A stretch of DNA of 64,000 bases from assembly GCA_025150425.1 (NCBI GenBank), contig CP102281.1, forward strand, positions 1,736,001-1,800,000. Reading direction: 5' to 3'. A model generated the notes under the pieces. The model saw nothing but the letters and a program-made list of their open reading frames with translations. It ran no database searches and was not told where the DNA came from. Source of the stretch: [Eubacterium] siraeum (GTDB lineage Bacteria; Bacillota; Clostridia; Oscillospirales; Ruminococcaceae). Numbering within the stretch: the stretch's first letter is position 1; each line of letters starts with the position of its first letter. The position numbers were made by a program, and so were the translations under genes. This document shows, piece after piece, positions 51,796-60,028 of this stretch.

Positions 51796-54700
51796 CTATA
51801 CAATCAGTTTTATCTTTCTGCACTTTCCTGAGGAGAACAGGTATCCGAACCCTTCTCCTGCTTCGCTGTCTCTTTCGTTGTATTTCAGATCATTGCTGAA
51901 ATATGTATGCTGAGCCGGCGTACCGTTCATAGCTATGCCGTTCTGATATGAAACTATCAGCCTTGTAAGCGTTTCAATCTCATTGAACTTTGCTATATCC
52001 GCCATTCGTCCCGCCGCTGTAACAATCACGCCAAAGTCAGTCGCCAGCCTGCATATACGTTCCATCCGTGACTTATTGTTATCCGACACGGATTCGACGA
52101 ATTCCTTGAGATCGTCTATCACTATGAATATAATGTTATATTCCGATATGAACTTTTTCGCATCAAACGAGCCTTCATCTGCCGCTCGTGCTTCCTTCTG
52201 TGCCTTGAGTCTGTTGTTCAGCTCGGAAATTATGTATGCAAGCTGTCCGGAAACTTTCTCGTCATCATTGCACACGCAGTATTCTTTAGCTGTTTGTTTA
52301 AGACCTGACAATGATTCAGAAAGCCCGTCAAACACGAATATCTCGCTGTTTTCGTGCTTCTCGGCGGTCATTTTTGCGATAGCCGAAAGCATCTTGCTTT
52401 TACCGCTGCCGATTGTTCCTGTTATCAGCATACAATAATTGTCGGTCATATCCGCAAACGCTGTAACAAGGCTGCTGTTATCTATACCTACTGGTATCAG
52501 ATAACGATTGTTGTATTCGTTTTTCAAGTTATCTGCGGTTACCGTATCGGGCATTACCGGTATTGGTCTTGGCAAAGGACCGTTCCATTTTTCCGCCATT
52601 GTTTTTGCAATCTCAAGCAACGAGGCGTTCATTTCCGCTTCAGTGCTTCCGCTGCTGTACATGGCAGACTGGAATGTAACCGGAGGGTTGCCTTTGAAGA
52701 AAGCACGTCCGGGATTATGAGGTAAAGGCAAGCCGTCAATCTTACCTACGAGCGTTGAATAGTCGCCCTTATCGGTAAGCTCGAATGCAATGGCATTTTT
52801 TATGTTCTGTTGTACCTTATAGCGTACTCCCGATGTACTGTTTGCCGTATAGATAAGATATATTCCGAATGAAGCGCCCTCACGGGCAAGCGTCACCAGA
52901 AAAGGCTCCATATCGGGATAAAGATCAAACATCGGAACTATATTATCAATAGCGATAATAATAGCGGGAATATCATCAGCAACGTTTTTTCTGTATGCTG
53001 TAAGCGTCCCTACGGAATTTTTGGCAAAAAGACTTTTTCGGTGTGAAAGCTCATCACTTATCATTTTCGGAAATTTTTCAAATTTTTCTTCTTCGCTGTC
53101 GAGTGCTACACCGCCAACGTGAGGCAGGCATAACAAGCGACCCATGCTCCAGCCGCCGCAATCGAGAATATATATATTGACATCGGCAGGAGAATAATTA
53201 AGACAATAAGAACAGATTATAGTCTTAAGCAAGGTCGTCTTTCCCGTACCCGACGTACCGTAAATGCCGAGATGGCCTTCTTCGGCAAGATCTATGTACT
53301 GAATATCCTGCTCCTGCTTTGAAGGTATATCATATATCCCTATCGGCGTACGAAGACCGTCGGAGGTTTCTCCCCATCTGTTTCCGTCAAATGTGCTTTC
53401 GGTAAGCATTGCGCCTAGCGATATTTTTTCGGGAAGCTCGGGCTTCCACGGTGAAGCGGGCTTACTTATACCGTTTTTAACGGCTTCAGAGCAGATATAG
53501 GCTATGAGTGCCTGCAACTGATCGGTATCGCTTTTTGCGCTTGCAAAGCTGTCGTCTGTAGTCTTGATCCTTCTGCCGCTGTCGTCTATTATACGCACCT
53601 CGTTTACATGACGGGCGGATATTTTCGCCTTATCATAATAGGGTGCGCCGCTCCAGAAGGCCTGAAACACGTCGAACAACTCATCCTCGCCTACTCTTAC
53701 ATATGTACGGCCGGATTTGGTTATCATTGCCGCATCAGGTCGTTTCAGCATTTCACGGCTGTCTGCGACAGTCTGCACTTTCATACACAGGCGGAAATTT
53801 GTGTTGCTGGATATCTGATCGTCAACGACACCTCCCGGCTTCTGTGTAGCCAGAACAAGATGTATACCCAGACTTCTTCCCACTCTTGCCACTGAAACCA
53901 GTCCGGCCATAAAATCGGGCTCGGCTTTTTTCAGCTCTGCGAATTCATCCGACACAATTATCAGATGCGGCATCGGCTCGCTTACCTTTCCTTCTCTGTA
54001 CATTTTCTGATACTTATCAATATGGTTAGCGCCGACTTTTTCAAAAATCTTCTGCCTTCTTATGCTTTCGCTTTTCAACGAAAGAAGCGACCTTGTTATA
54101 TCGGAACCGATATTTGTTATCTTTCCCACGACGTGAGGCAAGGGCTCAAGCAGATTTGCCATTCCTCCGCCTTTATAGTCAATGATTACGAATGTTACCT
54201 CGTGAGGATGATAGCATACACACATTGACAATATCCACGTCTGTAAAAGCTCACTTTTTCCGGAGCCTGTCGTACCTGCGACAAGTCCGTGCGGACCGTG
54301 GTGCTTATCGTGTATATCAAGGCTGAAAACCTTACTGCCAGCCATTGCTCCTATGGGTGCGGCGAGAGTGTTGTAAGGCTCTGACGTTTTCCATCTGTCC
54401 GAAACATTAAGCTCCTCCACCTTTTTAACGCCATATCCCTCAAGGAAGGTTACCGAATCCGGAATTCCAGCTTCAGACGCCAGGATGTCAAGCTCTACCG
54501 CTGAAATACTTCTTGAATACTCATCAAATTTTTCTGTGGAAACAGGTAAATCGGGGGTAAAATAAAACTTATTGTTGGATTCGTTCTTTGCATAAGCGTA
54601 AGGTCCGTTATCAAGATCGATTATAAATTTGCATTCATTCGGAAGCGAATAAATATCGTCAAACAGGAAAAGTGACGTGAACCCGGCAGAAGCATCGCTC

Positions 54701-56337
54701 TCAAGCAACTCCTTCACAAAAGGTTCGCTGTCTGCCATTTTCTTCGAGCCGAACAGTACAATATAATACGGTTTTGCGATTATGGGCTTGCTTGTGCAAT
54801 AGCCTCTTTCCCTGTCTTTTCTGACTTTCATTACATCGGATAAAACATCGCATATTTCGTGCATATTTTTAACGTTATATGCAAGATAACGATACTCTCC
54901 GTCTTCGTTCCATATATGAGGAAGCCATCTGAGAGATTCCCAGATTTCTCTTTCTTCTTCATCAAAAAAGCCTACGATCTTAACATCGCTGAAGCAATGC
55001 TGTGAAGTCAGCGAAATAAGCATATTTCTTATAAGATTTATTGTTTTGCCTCTGTTTCCCGTAATTCCTATGGTATTGTTGCGTACAAAAGAAATACGGG
55101 CGGGTACATTATCAACGATTCTTGTTTCTTCGATGATTTTATCGGTAAGCTCTCTGACTTCATCGCTTTCAAGCTGAAAACCGTTGCTGTCGGTTCTGCT
55201 TTTGACGTTGACGCACAGCTTTTCGTATCCCATTCCCACACGCACATCGAGATAATCCCTGTCGGACGGCATACGTTCCCACAAACTACGGTTAAGATGC
55301 GCTACGTTTTCGATACATATTTCGGGATCGGGATTTTCTTCTGTCAGAATTTCACGCTGAATGCGTGCGATTGCTTCAATACGGGCTTTCTGCTCATCGA
55401 TATATGCTCCGTATTTTTCGTGACGCATCGCTTCGTATTGCTCAAAACTTTTCTTTCGCTTTTTGTCATTACTGCCAGATGACGCTGCGCTGCTGATCGG
55501 CATAACAAGACTTGCTGCACGGGCGGCAAGTAACGCCGGTGACATAGTGCCTGTCAGCATACTTGCGCCGAACATAGCTCCTGAGCCAAAAAGTGAAGCA
55601 ATTACGCCTCTGGATTTTTCGTATTTCCTATGGCTTGCGGGAGGTGCGGCAAGGATAATATCCTCTGAAGGCAGTTTCTGCTGCATCCTGGGGGAACGTT
55701 TGTATTTCATTCCGTCACGGGCATGTTCGGCAGAAAACCTGTTTTTATTTTCAATTCGTGCATAATCTATTGAAATCTTATTCCCGGTATTCTCAAAATA
55801 CAGCTCACCGTTTATAAGCAATATGCTTATGCTGAGTATTGACAGAACATCGCCGGATTTCATCTTTGCCTTTTTAATACGCTTACCGTTAAGGTACAAG
55901 CCGTTTGCGTTCTCGGTATCCTCAACACGCACTACACCGTCTTCATATCTCAGAATAAAGTGTAATGACGAAACAAACGGGAATTTAAGCATTATATCAT
56001 TCTCTCCGGTTCGTCCGAATTTTAATACGCTTCCGTATTCAAGGCGGATTTTCTTTTCCGATCTGTCTGAAAATGAACTGATATAAAGTATGGTGCATTC
56101 ATTTTTGTCGAGTATAATCATACTGTCAAGAGGTACATCTGTCATTTCGCAATTATATGCTTTTACTGCATTGAGAGTTATTCCCGAAGGCAGATACCTG
56201 ATAGCAATCTGACTCTGAGAAAATCCTTCCACATATACATTATCCTTTTTGTGAGATCCGAATGTAACACTGTGCCCTTCTTCAAGCCTGTACCGGAAAA
56301 GCTCATCTTTTCTCATCAATACTACAGTAACAGCCAT
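51796..56337 (-). CDS. essC: EssC-like type VII secretion ATPase with tandem FHA and three FtsK domains
   Basis: A 1513-residue membrane ATPase, the motor of type VII secretion. Two FHA domains occupy about residues 5-90 and 98-185 (second: FGRTGENDIML and NANGLYLNGKRI). A hydrophobic segment at about 240-285 anchors it. Three FtsK/SpoIIIE domains carry Walker A loops at about 682 (AGTTGSGKSELLQ), 1022 (YGTSGTGKTTLLK) and 1302 (TGTIGSGKSKML). The first has an intact Walker B, LIIVSDEFAEL; the second and third read IIIAIDN and FIVIDD, lacking the Glu, as in many EssC proteins. Size and order match EssC of type VIIb systems. First gene of the operon; ribosome site GGGGGAGTAC. Confidence 0.94.
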   Translation of the reverse strand: MAVTVVLMRKDELFRYRLEEGHSVTFGSHKKDNVYVEGFSQSQIAIRYLPSGITLNAVKAYNCEMTDVPLDSMIILDKNECTILYISSFSDRSEKKIRLEYGSVLKFGRTGENDIMLKFPFVSSLHFILRYEDGVVRVEDTENANGLYLNGKRIKKAKMKSGDVLSILSISILLINGELYFENTGNKISIDYARIENKNRFSAEHARDGMKYKRSPRMQQKLPSEDIILAAPPASHRKYEKSRGVIASLFGSGAMFGASMLTGTMSPALLAARAASLVMPISSAASSGSNDKKRKKSFEQYEAMRHEKYGAYIDEQKARIEAIARIQREILTEENPDPEICIENVAHLNRSLWERMPSDRDYLDVRVGMGYEKLCVNVKSRTDSNGFQLESDEVRELTDKIIEETRIVDNVPARISFVRNNTIGITGNRGKTINLIRNMLISLTSQHCFSDVKIVGFFDEEEREIWESLRWLPHIWNEDGEYRYLAYNVKNMHEICDVLSDVMKVRKDRERGYCTSKPIIAKPYYIVLFGSKKMADSEPFVKELLESDASAGFTSLFLFDDIYSLPNECKFIIDLDNGPYAYAKNESNNKFYFTPDLPVSTEKFDEYSRSISAVELDILASEAGIPDSVTFLEGYGVKKVEELNVSDRWKTSEPYNTLAAPIGAMAGSKVFSLDIHDKHHGPHGLVAGTTGSGKSELLQTWILSMCVCYHPHEVTFVIIDYKGGGMANLLEPLPHVVGKITNIGSDITRSLLSLKSESIRRQKIFEKVGANHIDKYQKMYREGKVSEPMPHLIIVSDEFAELKKAEPDFMAGLVSVARVGRSLGIHLVLATQKPGGVVDDQISSNTNFRLCMKVQTVADSREMLKRPDAAMITKSGRTYVRVGEDELFDVFQAFWSGAPYYDKAKISARHVNEVRIIDDSGRRIKTTDDSFASAKSDTDQLQALIAYICSEAVKNGISKPASPWKPELPEKISLGAMLTESTFDGNRWGETSDGLRTPIGIYDIPSKQEQDIQYIDLAEEGHLGIYGTSGTGKTTLLKTIICSYCLNYSPADVNIYILDCGGWSMGRLLCLPHVGGVALDSEEEKFEKFPKMISDELSHRKSLFAKNSVGTLTAYRKNVADDIPAIIIAIDNIVPMFDLYPDMEPFLVTLAREGASFGIYLIYTANSTSGVRYKVQQNIKNAIAFELTDKGDYSTLVGKIDGLPLPHNPGRAFFKGNPPVTFQSAMYSSGSTEAEMNASLLEIAKTMAEKWNGPLPRPIPVMPDTVTADNLKNEYNNRYLIPVGIDNSSLVTAFADMTDNYCMLITGTIGSGKSKMLSAIAKMTAEKHENSEIFVFDGLSESLSGLKQTAKEYCVCNDDEKVSGQLAYIISELNNRLKAQKEARAADEGSFDAKKFISEYNIIFIVIDDLKEFVESVSDNNKSRMERICRLATDFGVIVTAAGRMADIAKFNEIETLTRLIVSYQNGIAMNGTPAQHTYFSNDLKYNERDSEAGEGFGYLFSSGKCRKIKLIV

Positions 56338-56428
56338 GTACTCCCCCGTGTGTGATTTATCTGCAACGCTTATATAGGTATATAGGCAGATATATTTTAT
56401 ACAGAAAATTTGTATATTTTATATTTAA

Positions 56429-56457
56429 AGTTTAGCATCGGAGCGTTATTTATTCAA
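56429..56457 (-). promoter_or_regulatory. probable promoter of the secretion operon
   Basis: Minus strand: TTGAAT (56452-56457), 17 bases, TAAACT (56429-56434), leaving a 90-base AT-rich leader before essC. No other promoter of this quality was seen in the 18-kb operon. Confidence 0.6.
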
Positions 56458-56500
56458 TATGCCTGACAAAATCTACATCAATAGCGGCAAAATTAACACG

Positions 56501-56618
56501 GCGGAAACTCCCGCTCCAAATAATACAACAGCGGCAGAAACTACCGCTCAGTAACGAAAACAGATAACACCCCTGCGTTGCGATTTAATGCAACGCAGGG
56601 GTGATTTTTGTGTAGGTT
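56501..56618 (+). repeat. right flanking direct repeat: remnant of cyclophilin 3' end and terminator
   Basis: An ungapped match to 37983-38100. It still encodes a 17-codon tail ([17 protein letters not shown] and stop) with no gene in front of it, followed by the 13-bp terminator stem (56569-56602). It marks the right edge of the island. Confidence 0.93.
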
Positions 56619-56671
56619 AGTTGCAAACAAAAGTAAGCCTTACGAGCTGTGTGGGAGTGTGAGATTGTTTT

Positions 56672-56764
56672 GATGACAGCGGAATTTTTGAGGAAAAGGA
56701 ATGTATTCAAATACTTCGTACAAAGAAATTTGCAAAAATTAAAATGACAATCAATGCAAAGTAA
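56672..56764 (+). pseudogene. 3' fragment of a mutarotase (LacX-like) gene
   Basis: Thirty codons plus stop read DDSGIFEEKECIQILRTKKF then AKIKMTINAK. They align end to end with the C-terminus of the intact mutarotase at 9681-10538 (DDSGIFKEKKGIQILEGKKF then ARYKMVISAQ). There is no start and no upstream part, so this is a remnant of a paralogue. It suggests the sequence right of the island once joined a different neighbour. Confidence 0.85.
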
Positions 56765-56775
56765 GTTTATCAATA

Positions 56776-56809
56776 ACAAAATAAACCCCTCTGTGAAGAT
56801 GCAGAGGGG
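56776..56809 (-). terminator. terminator of the NERD-HRDC gene
   Basis: Stem CCCCTCTG/CAGAGGGG; on the minus strand it is followed by TTTATTTTG. Confidence 0.85.
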
Positions 56810-56816
56810 CAGTTAT

Positions 56817-57917
56817 TTACCGGTACTTGTTAACAATATTTACAATTTCATTGCCGTATTTTTGTATTTTTCCCTCACCGAATCCTCTTATACTTTTGAG
56901 TTGTTCAGGGGCAGTTGGCATCAGCTTGATAATTTCTATCAGTTCATCATTCTTAAATACATAATATGCCTTGATGTTTTCGGCTTTACTCTTTTCGTAA
57001 CGGTATTGTTTAAGCGCCTTGTATAAAGGCAGGTTTTCATAGTTGGCTATATTTTCATCAGCCATATTTGCCAATAAGGTAGCATCGAATCCGCTTATAT
57101 CGGCAGTACATAAGGGTGTGGCAGCGCATTGCGGGATAGAAGCGTTATCTTTCGCTGTTTCTTGATTTATCATATTCTGATATTTAGCCGTATAATTTTT
57201 CTTGTTAAGAGTATGATGAGCCATAAAGAAATCAGCCAGTTCTTTCATCTGCTTATCCGACATTTCGCTGATATTGTTATCGGAACAGATCTCATTGATT
57301 TTTCTTACAAGTCCGTCCGCTCTGACGATTTTATCCTTTATGTCTTTCGGAGCATATCTGTAATCTATAATACTTTTAGTGTTAGCCATTACAATAAGTG
57401 AACGGTAATTGTTATCAAAATTATTTTCAAACAATCCTCTTGTCAAAAAGTTTTTGGTGCCTTTGCGCATTTCTTTTATAAGAGCCAGATGTCTTTCATT
57501 CTGCGTTATCGGGCTGTACATGCCTTCTTGTCTGAACGTTTTTCCGTTTCCTGTTCTGCGTATGAAATTGCCATTGCTGTCAACAAAAATATTACCGTAA
57601 AGATTTTTGCTTTCAATTAGTATTGTTACTTTTCTGGTTATAATAAGAAAATCAATCTGAGCGGTACAGCCGTTATATTCCAAGTACAAATCATGAATTA
57701 TATACATAGGAATATGACTGTTTTTCAGTTCATACATAATAGCATTTTCCCCTGCTATACCGTATTTTACGAATTGCTTGTCGCGCTCTATAACTTGCTT
57801 TGTGGCTTCGGGAGCAACGAGCAGATAATATTCCATCTGTCTTAACTGTTCTTCGGCATTGCTGTCTTCTTTCAGAACTATCGGTGCCGAAAGTTTGTTA
57901 AATATTCCAAGTCCCAT
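56817..57917 (-). CDS. NERD-domain protein with C-terminal HRDC domain
   Basis: A 366-residue cytoplasmic protein. The N-terminal NERD nuclease-related domain (about 45-160) shows GIAGENAIMYELK, CTAQIDFLIITRKVTILIES then KNLYGNIF, the PD-(D/E)XK-like core. The C-terminal HRDC domain (about 290-366) shows LPLYKALKQYRYEKSKAENI and IRGFGEGKIQKYG, typical of RecQ/RNase D nucleic-acid binding. A DNA or RNA processing role, possibly stress or defence, is inferred. Ribosome site AAAAGGAG; own promoter and terminator. Confidence 0.88.
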   Translation of the reverse strand: MGLGIFNKLSAPIVLKEDSNAEEQLRQMEYYLLVAPEATKQVIERDKQFVKYGIAGENAIMYELKNSHIPMYIIHDLYLEYNGCTAQIDFLIITRKVTILIESKNLYGNIFVDSNGNFIRRTGNGKTFRQEGMYSPITQNERHLALIKEMRKGTKNFLTRGLFENNFDNNYRSLIVMANTKSIIDYRYAPKDIKDKIVRADGLVRKINEICSDNNISEMSDKQMKELADFFMAHHTLNKKNYTAKYQNMINQETAKDNASIPQCAATPLCTADISGFDATLLANMADENIANYENLPLYKALKQYRYEKSKAENIKAYYVFKNDELIEIIKLMPTAPEQLKSIRGFGEGKIQKYGNEIVNIVNKYR

Positions 57918-57949
57918 TTTTTCTCCTTTTATGTTCTTGATATATTTAA

Positions 57950-57978
57950 ATTATAGCATAATTATCCGAAACGGTCAA
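57950..57978 (-). promoter_or_regulatory. sigma-A promoter for the NERD-HRDC gene
   Basis: Minus strand: TTGACC (57973-57978), 17 bases, TATAAT (57950-57955). Confidence 0.8.
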
Positions 57979-57989
57979 TAAAAGCTGTA

Positions 57990-58023
57990 AAAAGCCGTCC
58001 GCAAATTAATGCGAACAGCTTTT
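57990..58023 (-). terminator. terminator of the murC operon
   Basis: Stem AAAAGC..GT..CGCA with the matching TGCG..AC..GCTTTT (two mismatches); T-rich on the minus strand. Lies 20 bases after murC. Confidence 0.7.
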
Positions 58024-58042
58024 AAATGTCGAATTATTTGAA

Positions 58043-59428
58043 TTACTTGCCGTACTTCTCTCTCAGAATCTCCTCAATCCTGAATGCGACCTTATACACA
58101 TCGCCGCAGCCCAGCGTGATTATCATATCGTCGCTTTCGGCGTTGTCTGCAACATAACGTGCCACTTCTTCAAAGGTGGGGAACCACTTGCAACCGGGAA
58201 TCTTGGCCGCAAGGTCGGCAGAATAGACGTTGTATGTGTTCTTTTCACGGCTGCCCATTATCTCGGTAAGCACGACCTTATCTGCAATTTCAAGCGCTGA
58301 GGCGAAATCATCCATCAGAGTATAGGTTCTCGAATAGGTGAACGGCTGATGTACAGCCCATACACGCTTGAAATCCTGCATAGCCTTTGCCGTCTTTAAT
58401 GTTGCGGCTACTTCGGCAGGGTGATGAGCGTAATCGTCAACAACGGTTATGCCTCCGATAGTCGCAAGACGTTCAAATCGTCTTCCCGCACCCCAGAATG
58501 TGCTGAGTCCTTTATTGATGTTTTCGGGGGTAACTCCCGTAGCAAGTGCGGCGGCACAGGCGGCTACCGCATTAAGCACATTATGTGCACCGGGAACGTG
58601 TATTGAAATACGCTCTATCTTACTGCCGTTTTCCATAAGGTCAAAGTCGGTCTGAAAATCGGATATGCGCTTGATATTTTCCGGGTAATATCTGTTCTTA
58701 TCGGTCTTTCCGAATGTGATAATCTGCTTGTTAAAGCCCGATGCCTTAACTGCTCTCATCGTATTTTCATCATCGCCGTTTACGACAAGAATGTCGGTCG
58801 TATTATCGCAGAACTTTGTGAATGACGCTCTGAGATTATCCATTGTCTTGAAGAAATCAAGGTGGTCTGCGTCAATGTTCAGTATTATAGAAATATTGGG
58901 GAACAGGTGCAGGAACGTATTTGAGAATTCGCACGCCTCGCATACCATAACATCGCTTGAGCCTGCCCTTCCGCTGCCGCCTATAGCTTTCAGCTTTCCG
59001 CCGATAACGGTAGACAGGTCAACGTTCTGCGCAAGATACATATGCGTCAGCATTGAAGATGTTGTTGTCTTGCCGTGTGTGCCTGATACGCATACAGCCT
59101 TATTGTACCAGCTTGTAACAAGTCCGAGCAGCTCACAGCGTTCTACGGTCTTTACACCGCTTGCTTTAGCGGCGATAAGCTCAGGATTATCGCTCATTAT
59201 AGCCGCAGTGTATACTATAAGGTCAGCACCCTCTATATTTTCGGCTCTCTGTCCCATATATACGGGTATTCCCATATTGCGTACCGCTTTTAGCGTTTCT
59301 GTTTCGTTATTGTCCGAGCCTGTAAGATAAAAGCCCTTGCTGTGAAGTATCTGCGCCAGCGGATACATACCGCTTCCGCCTATGCCGATAAAATGAACGT
59401 GCTTTTTTCCTGTAAGGAAATCTTCCAT
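58043..59428 (-). CDS. murC: UDP-N-acetylmuramate--L-alanine ligase
   Basis: A 461-residue cytoplasmic peptidoglycan precursor enzyme. The Rossmann start HFIGIGGSGMYPLAQIL, the ATP loop GTHGKTTTSSML (about residue 113), NIDADHLDFF and DDYAHHPAEV are all typical. Full length. It is the last gene of a likely argS - methyltransferase - yfhO - NUDIX - murC run on the minus strand with gaps of 46 bases or fewer. Ribosome site AGGAGTACA. Confidence 0.97.
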   Translation of the reverse strand: MEDFLTGKKHVHFIGIGGSGMYPLAQILHSKGFYLTGSDNNETETLKAVRNMGIPVYMGQRAENIEGADLIVYTAAIMSDNPELIAAKASGVKTVERCELLGLVTSWYNKAVCVSGTHGKTTTSSMLTHMYLAQNVDLSTVIGGKLKAIGGSGRAGSSDVMVCEACEFSNTFLHLFPNISIILNIDADHLDFFKTMDNLRASFTKFCDNTTDILVVNGDDENTMRAVKASGFNKQIITFGKTDKNRYYPENIKRISDFQTDFDLMENGSKIERISIHVPGAHNVLNAVAACAAALATGVTPENINKGLSTFWGAGRRFERLATIGGITVVDDYAHHPAEVAATLKTAKAMQDFKRVWAVHQPFTYSRTYTLMDDFASALEIADKVVLTEIMGSREKNTYNVYSADLAAKIPGCKWFPTFEEVARYVADNAESDDMIITLGCGDVYKVAFRIEEILREKYGK

Positions 59429-59474
59429 TGTACTCCTGTCCTTTCAGTCAATAGAGTTAATTATATGCGGTCGC

Positions 59475-60008
59475 TCAGCCGAGTATCATCTTTGCTTTAA
59501 GTAAAGCGAGCTGTGTCTTTCCGTCCTCGATTTCGCCGTTCATAACCATTTCAACGGCTTTATCAAGCGGTATCTTCACGACCTCAAGAAATTCGTCATC
59601 GTCAAGGTTCTGCTTTCCGCCCTCAAGTCCTGTCGCAAGGTACATATGCGTTATCTCCTGACAGTAGGCCGGTGTAGGAATCATATATCCCATATATCTG
59701 AACTGCTTGCAGGTGCAGCCTGTTTCCTCCTGCAGCTCTCTCCTGCCGGCTTCTGCGTGATCTTCGCCTGCGTTGAGCTTTCCTGCAGGAATTTCCATAA
59801 GTACCTTCTGGAACGGGTATCTGAACTGCCTTACAAACAGAACATCTCCCTCATCAGTAACGGGAACAACGCCCACACCGCCGCTGTGGCGGATAACATC
59901 ACGGGATACTATCGCACCGTTTTCAAGCTCCGCCTTATCCGAGCATACGGTGAGAATCTTTCCCTCGTACTTTACTTCACTGTCGATTGTCTTTTCAAAT
60001 AAATGCAT
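59475..60008 (-). CDS. NUDIX hydrolase, ADP-ribose pyrophosphatase type
   Basis: A 177-residue hydrolase. The Nudix box is GKLNAGEDHAEAGRRELQEE then TG (about residues 81-103), with the catalytic REXXEE intact. The preceding VRQFRYPFQKVLMEIPAG and following YCQEITHMYLATGL match ADP-ribose pyrophosphatases (NudF/YqkG). It probably removes ADP-ribose; substrate not proven. Ribosome site AGAGGACAAT. Confidence 0.92.
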   Translation of the reverse strand: MHLFEKTIDSEVKYEGKILTVCSDKAELENGAIVSRDVIRHSGGVGVVPVTDEGDVLFVRQFRYPFQKVLMEIPAGKLNAGEDHAEAGRRELQEETGCTCKQFRYMGYMIPTPAYCQEITHMYLATGLEGGKQNLDDDEFLEVVKIPLDKAVEMVMNGEIEDGKTQLALLKAKMILG

Positions 60009-60028
60009 ATTGTCCTCTTTTCTGCGGT

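Noticed and set aside
38224-56337. Prophage or conjugative element interpretation of the FtsK-containing cluster
   Set aside because: No integrase, relaxase, capsid or tail genes are present; the FHA domains, triple FtsK domains and WXG100 genes fit type VII secretion.
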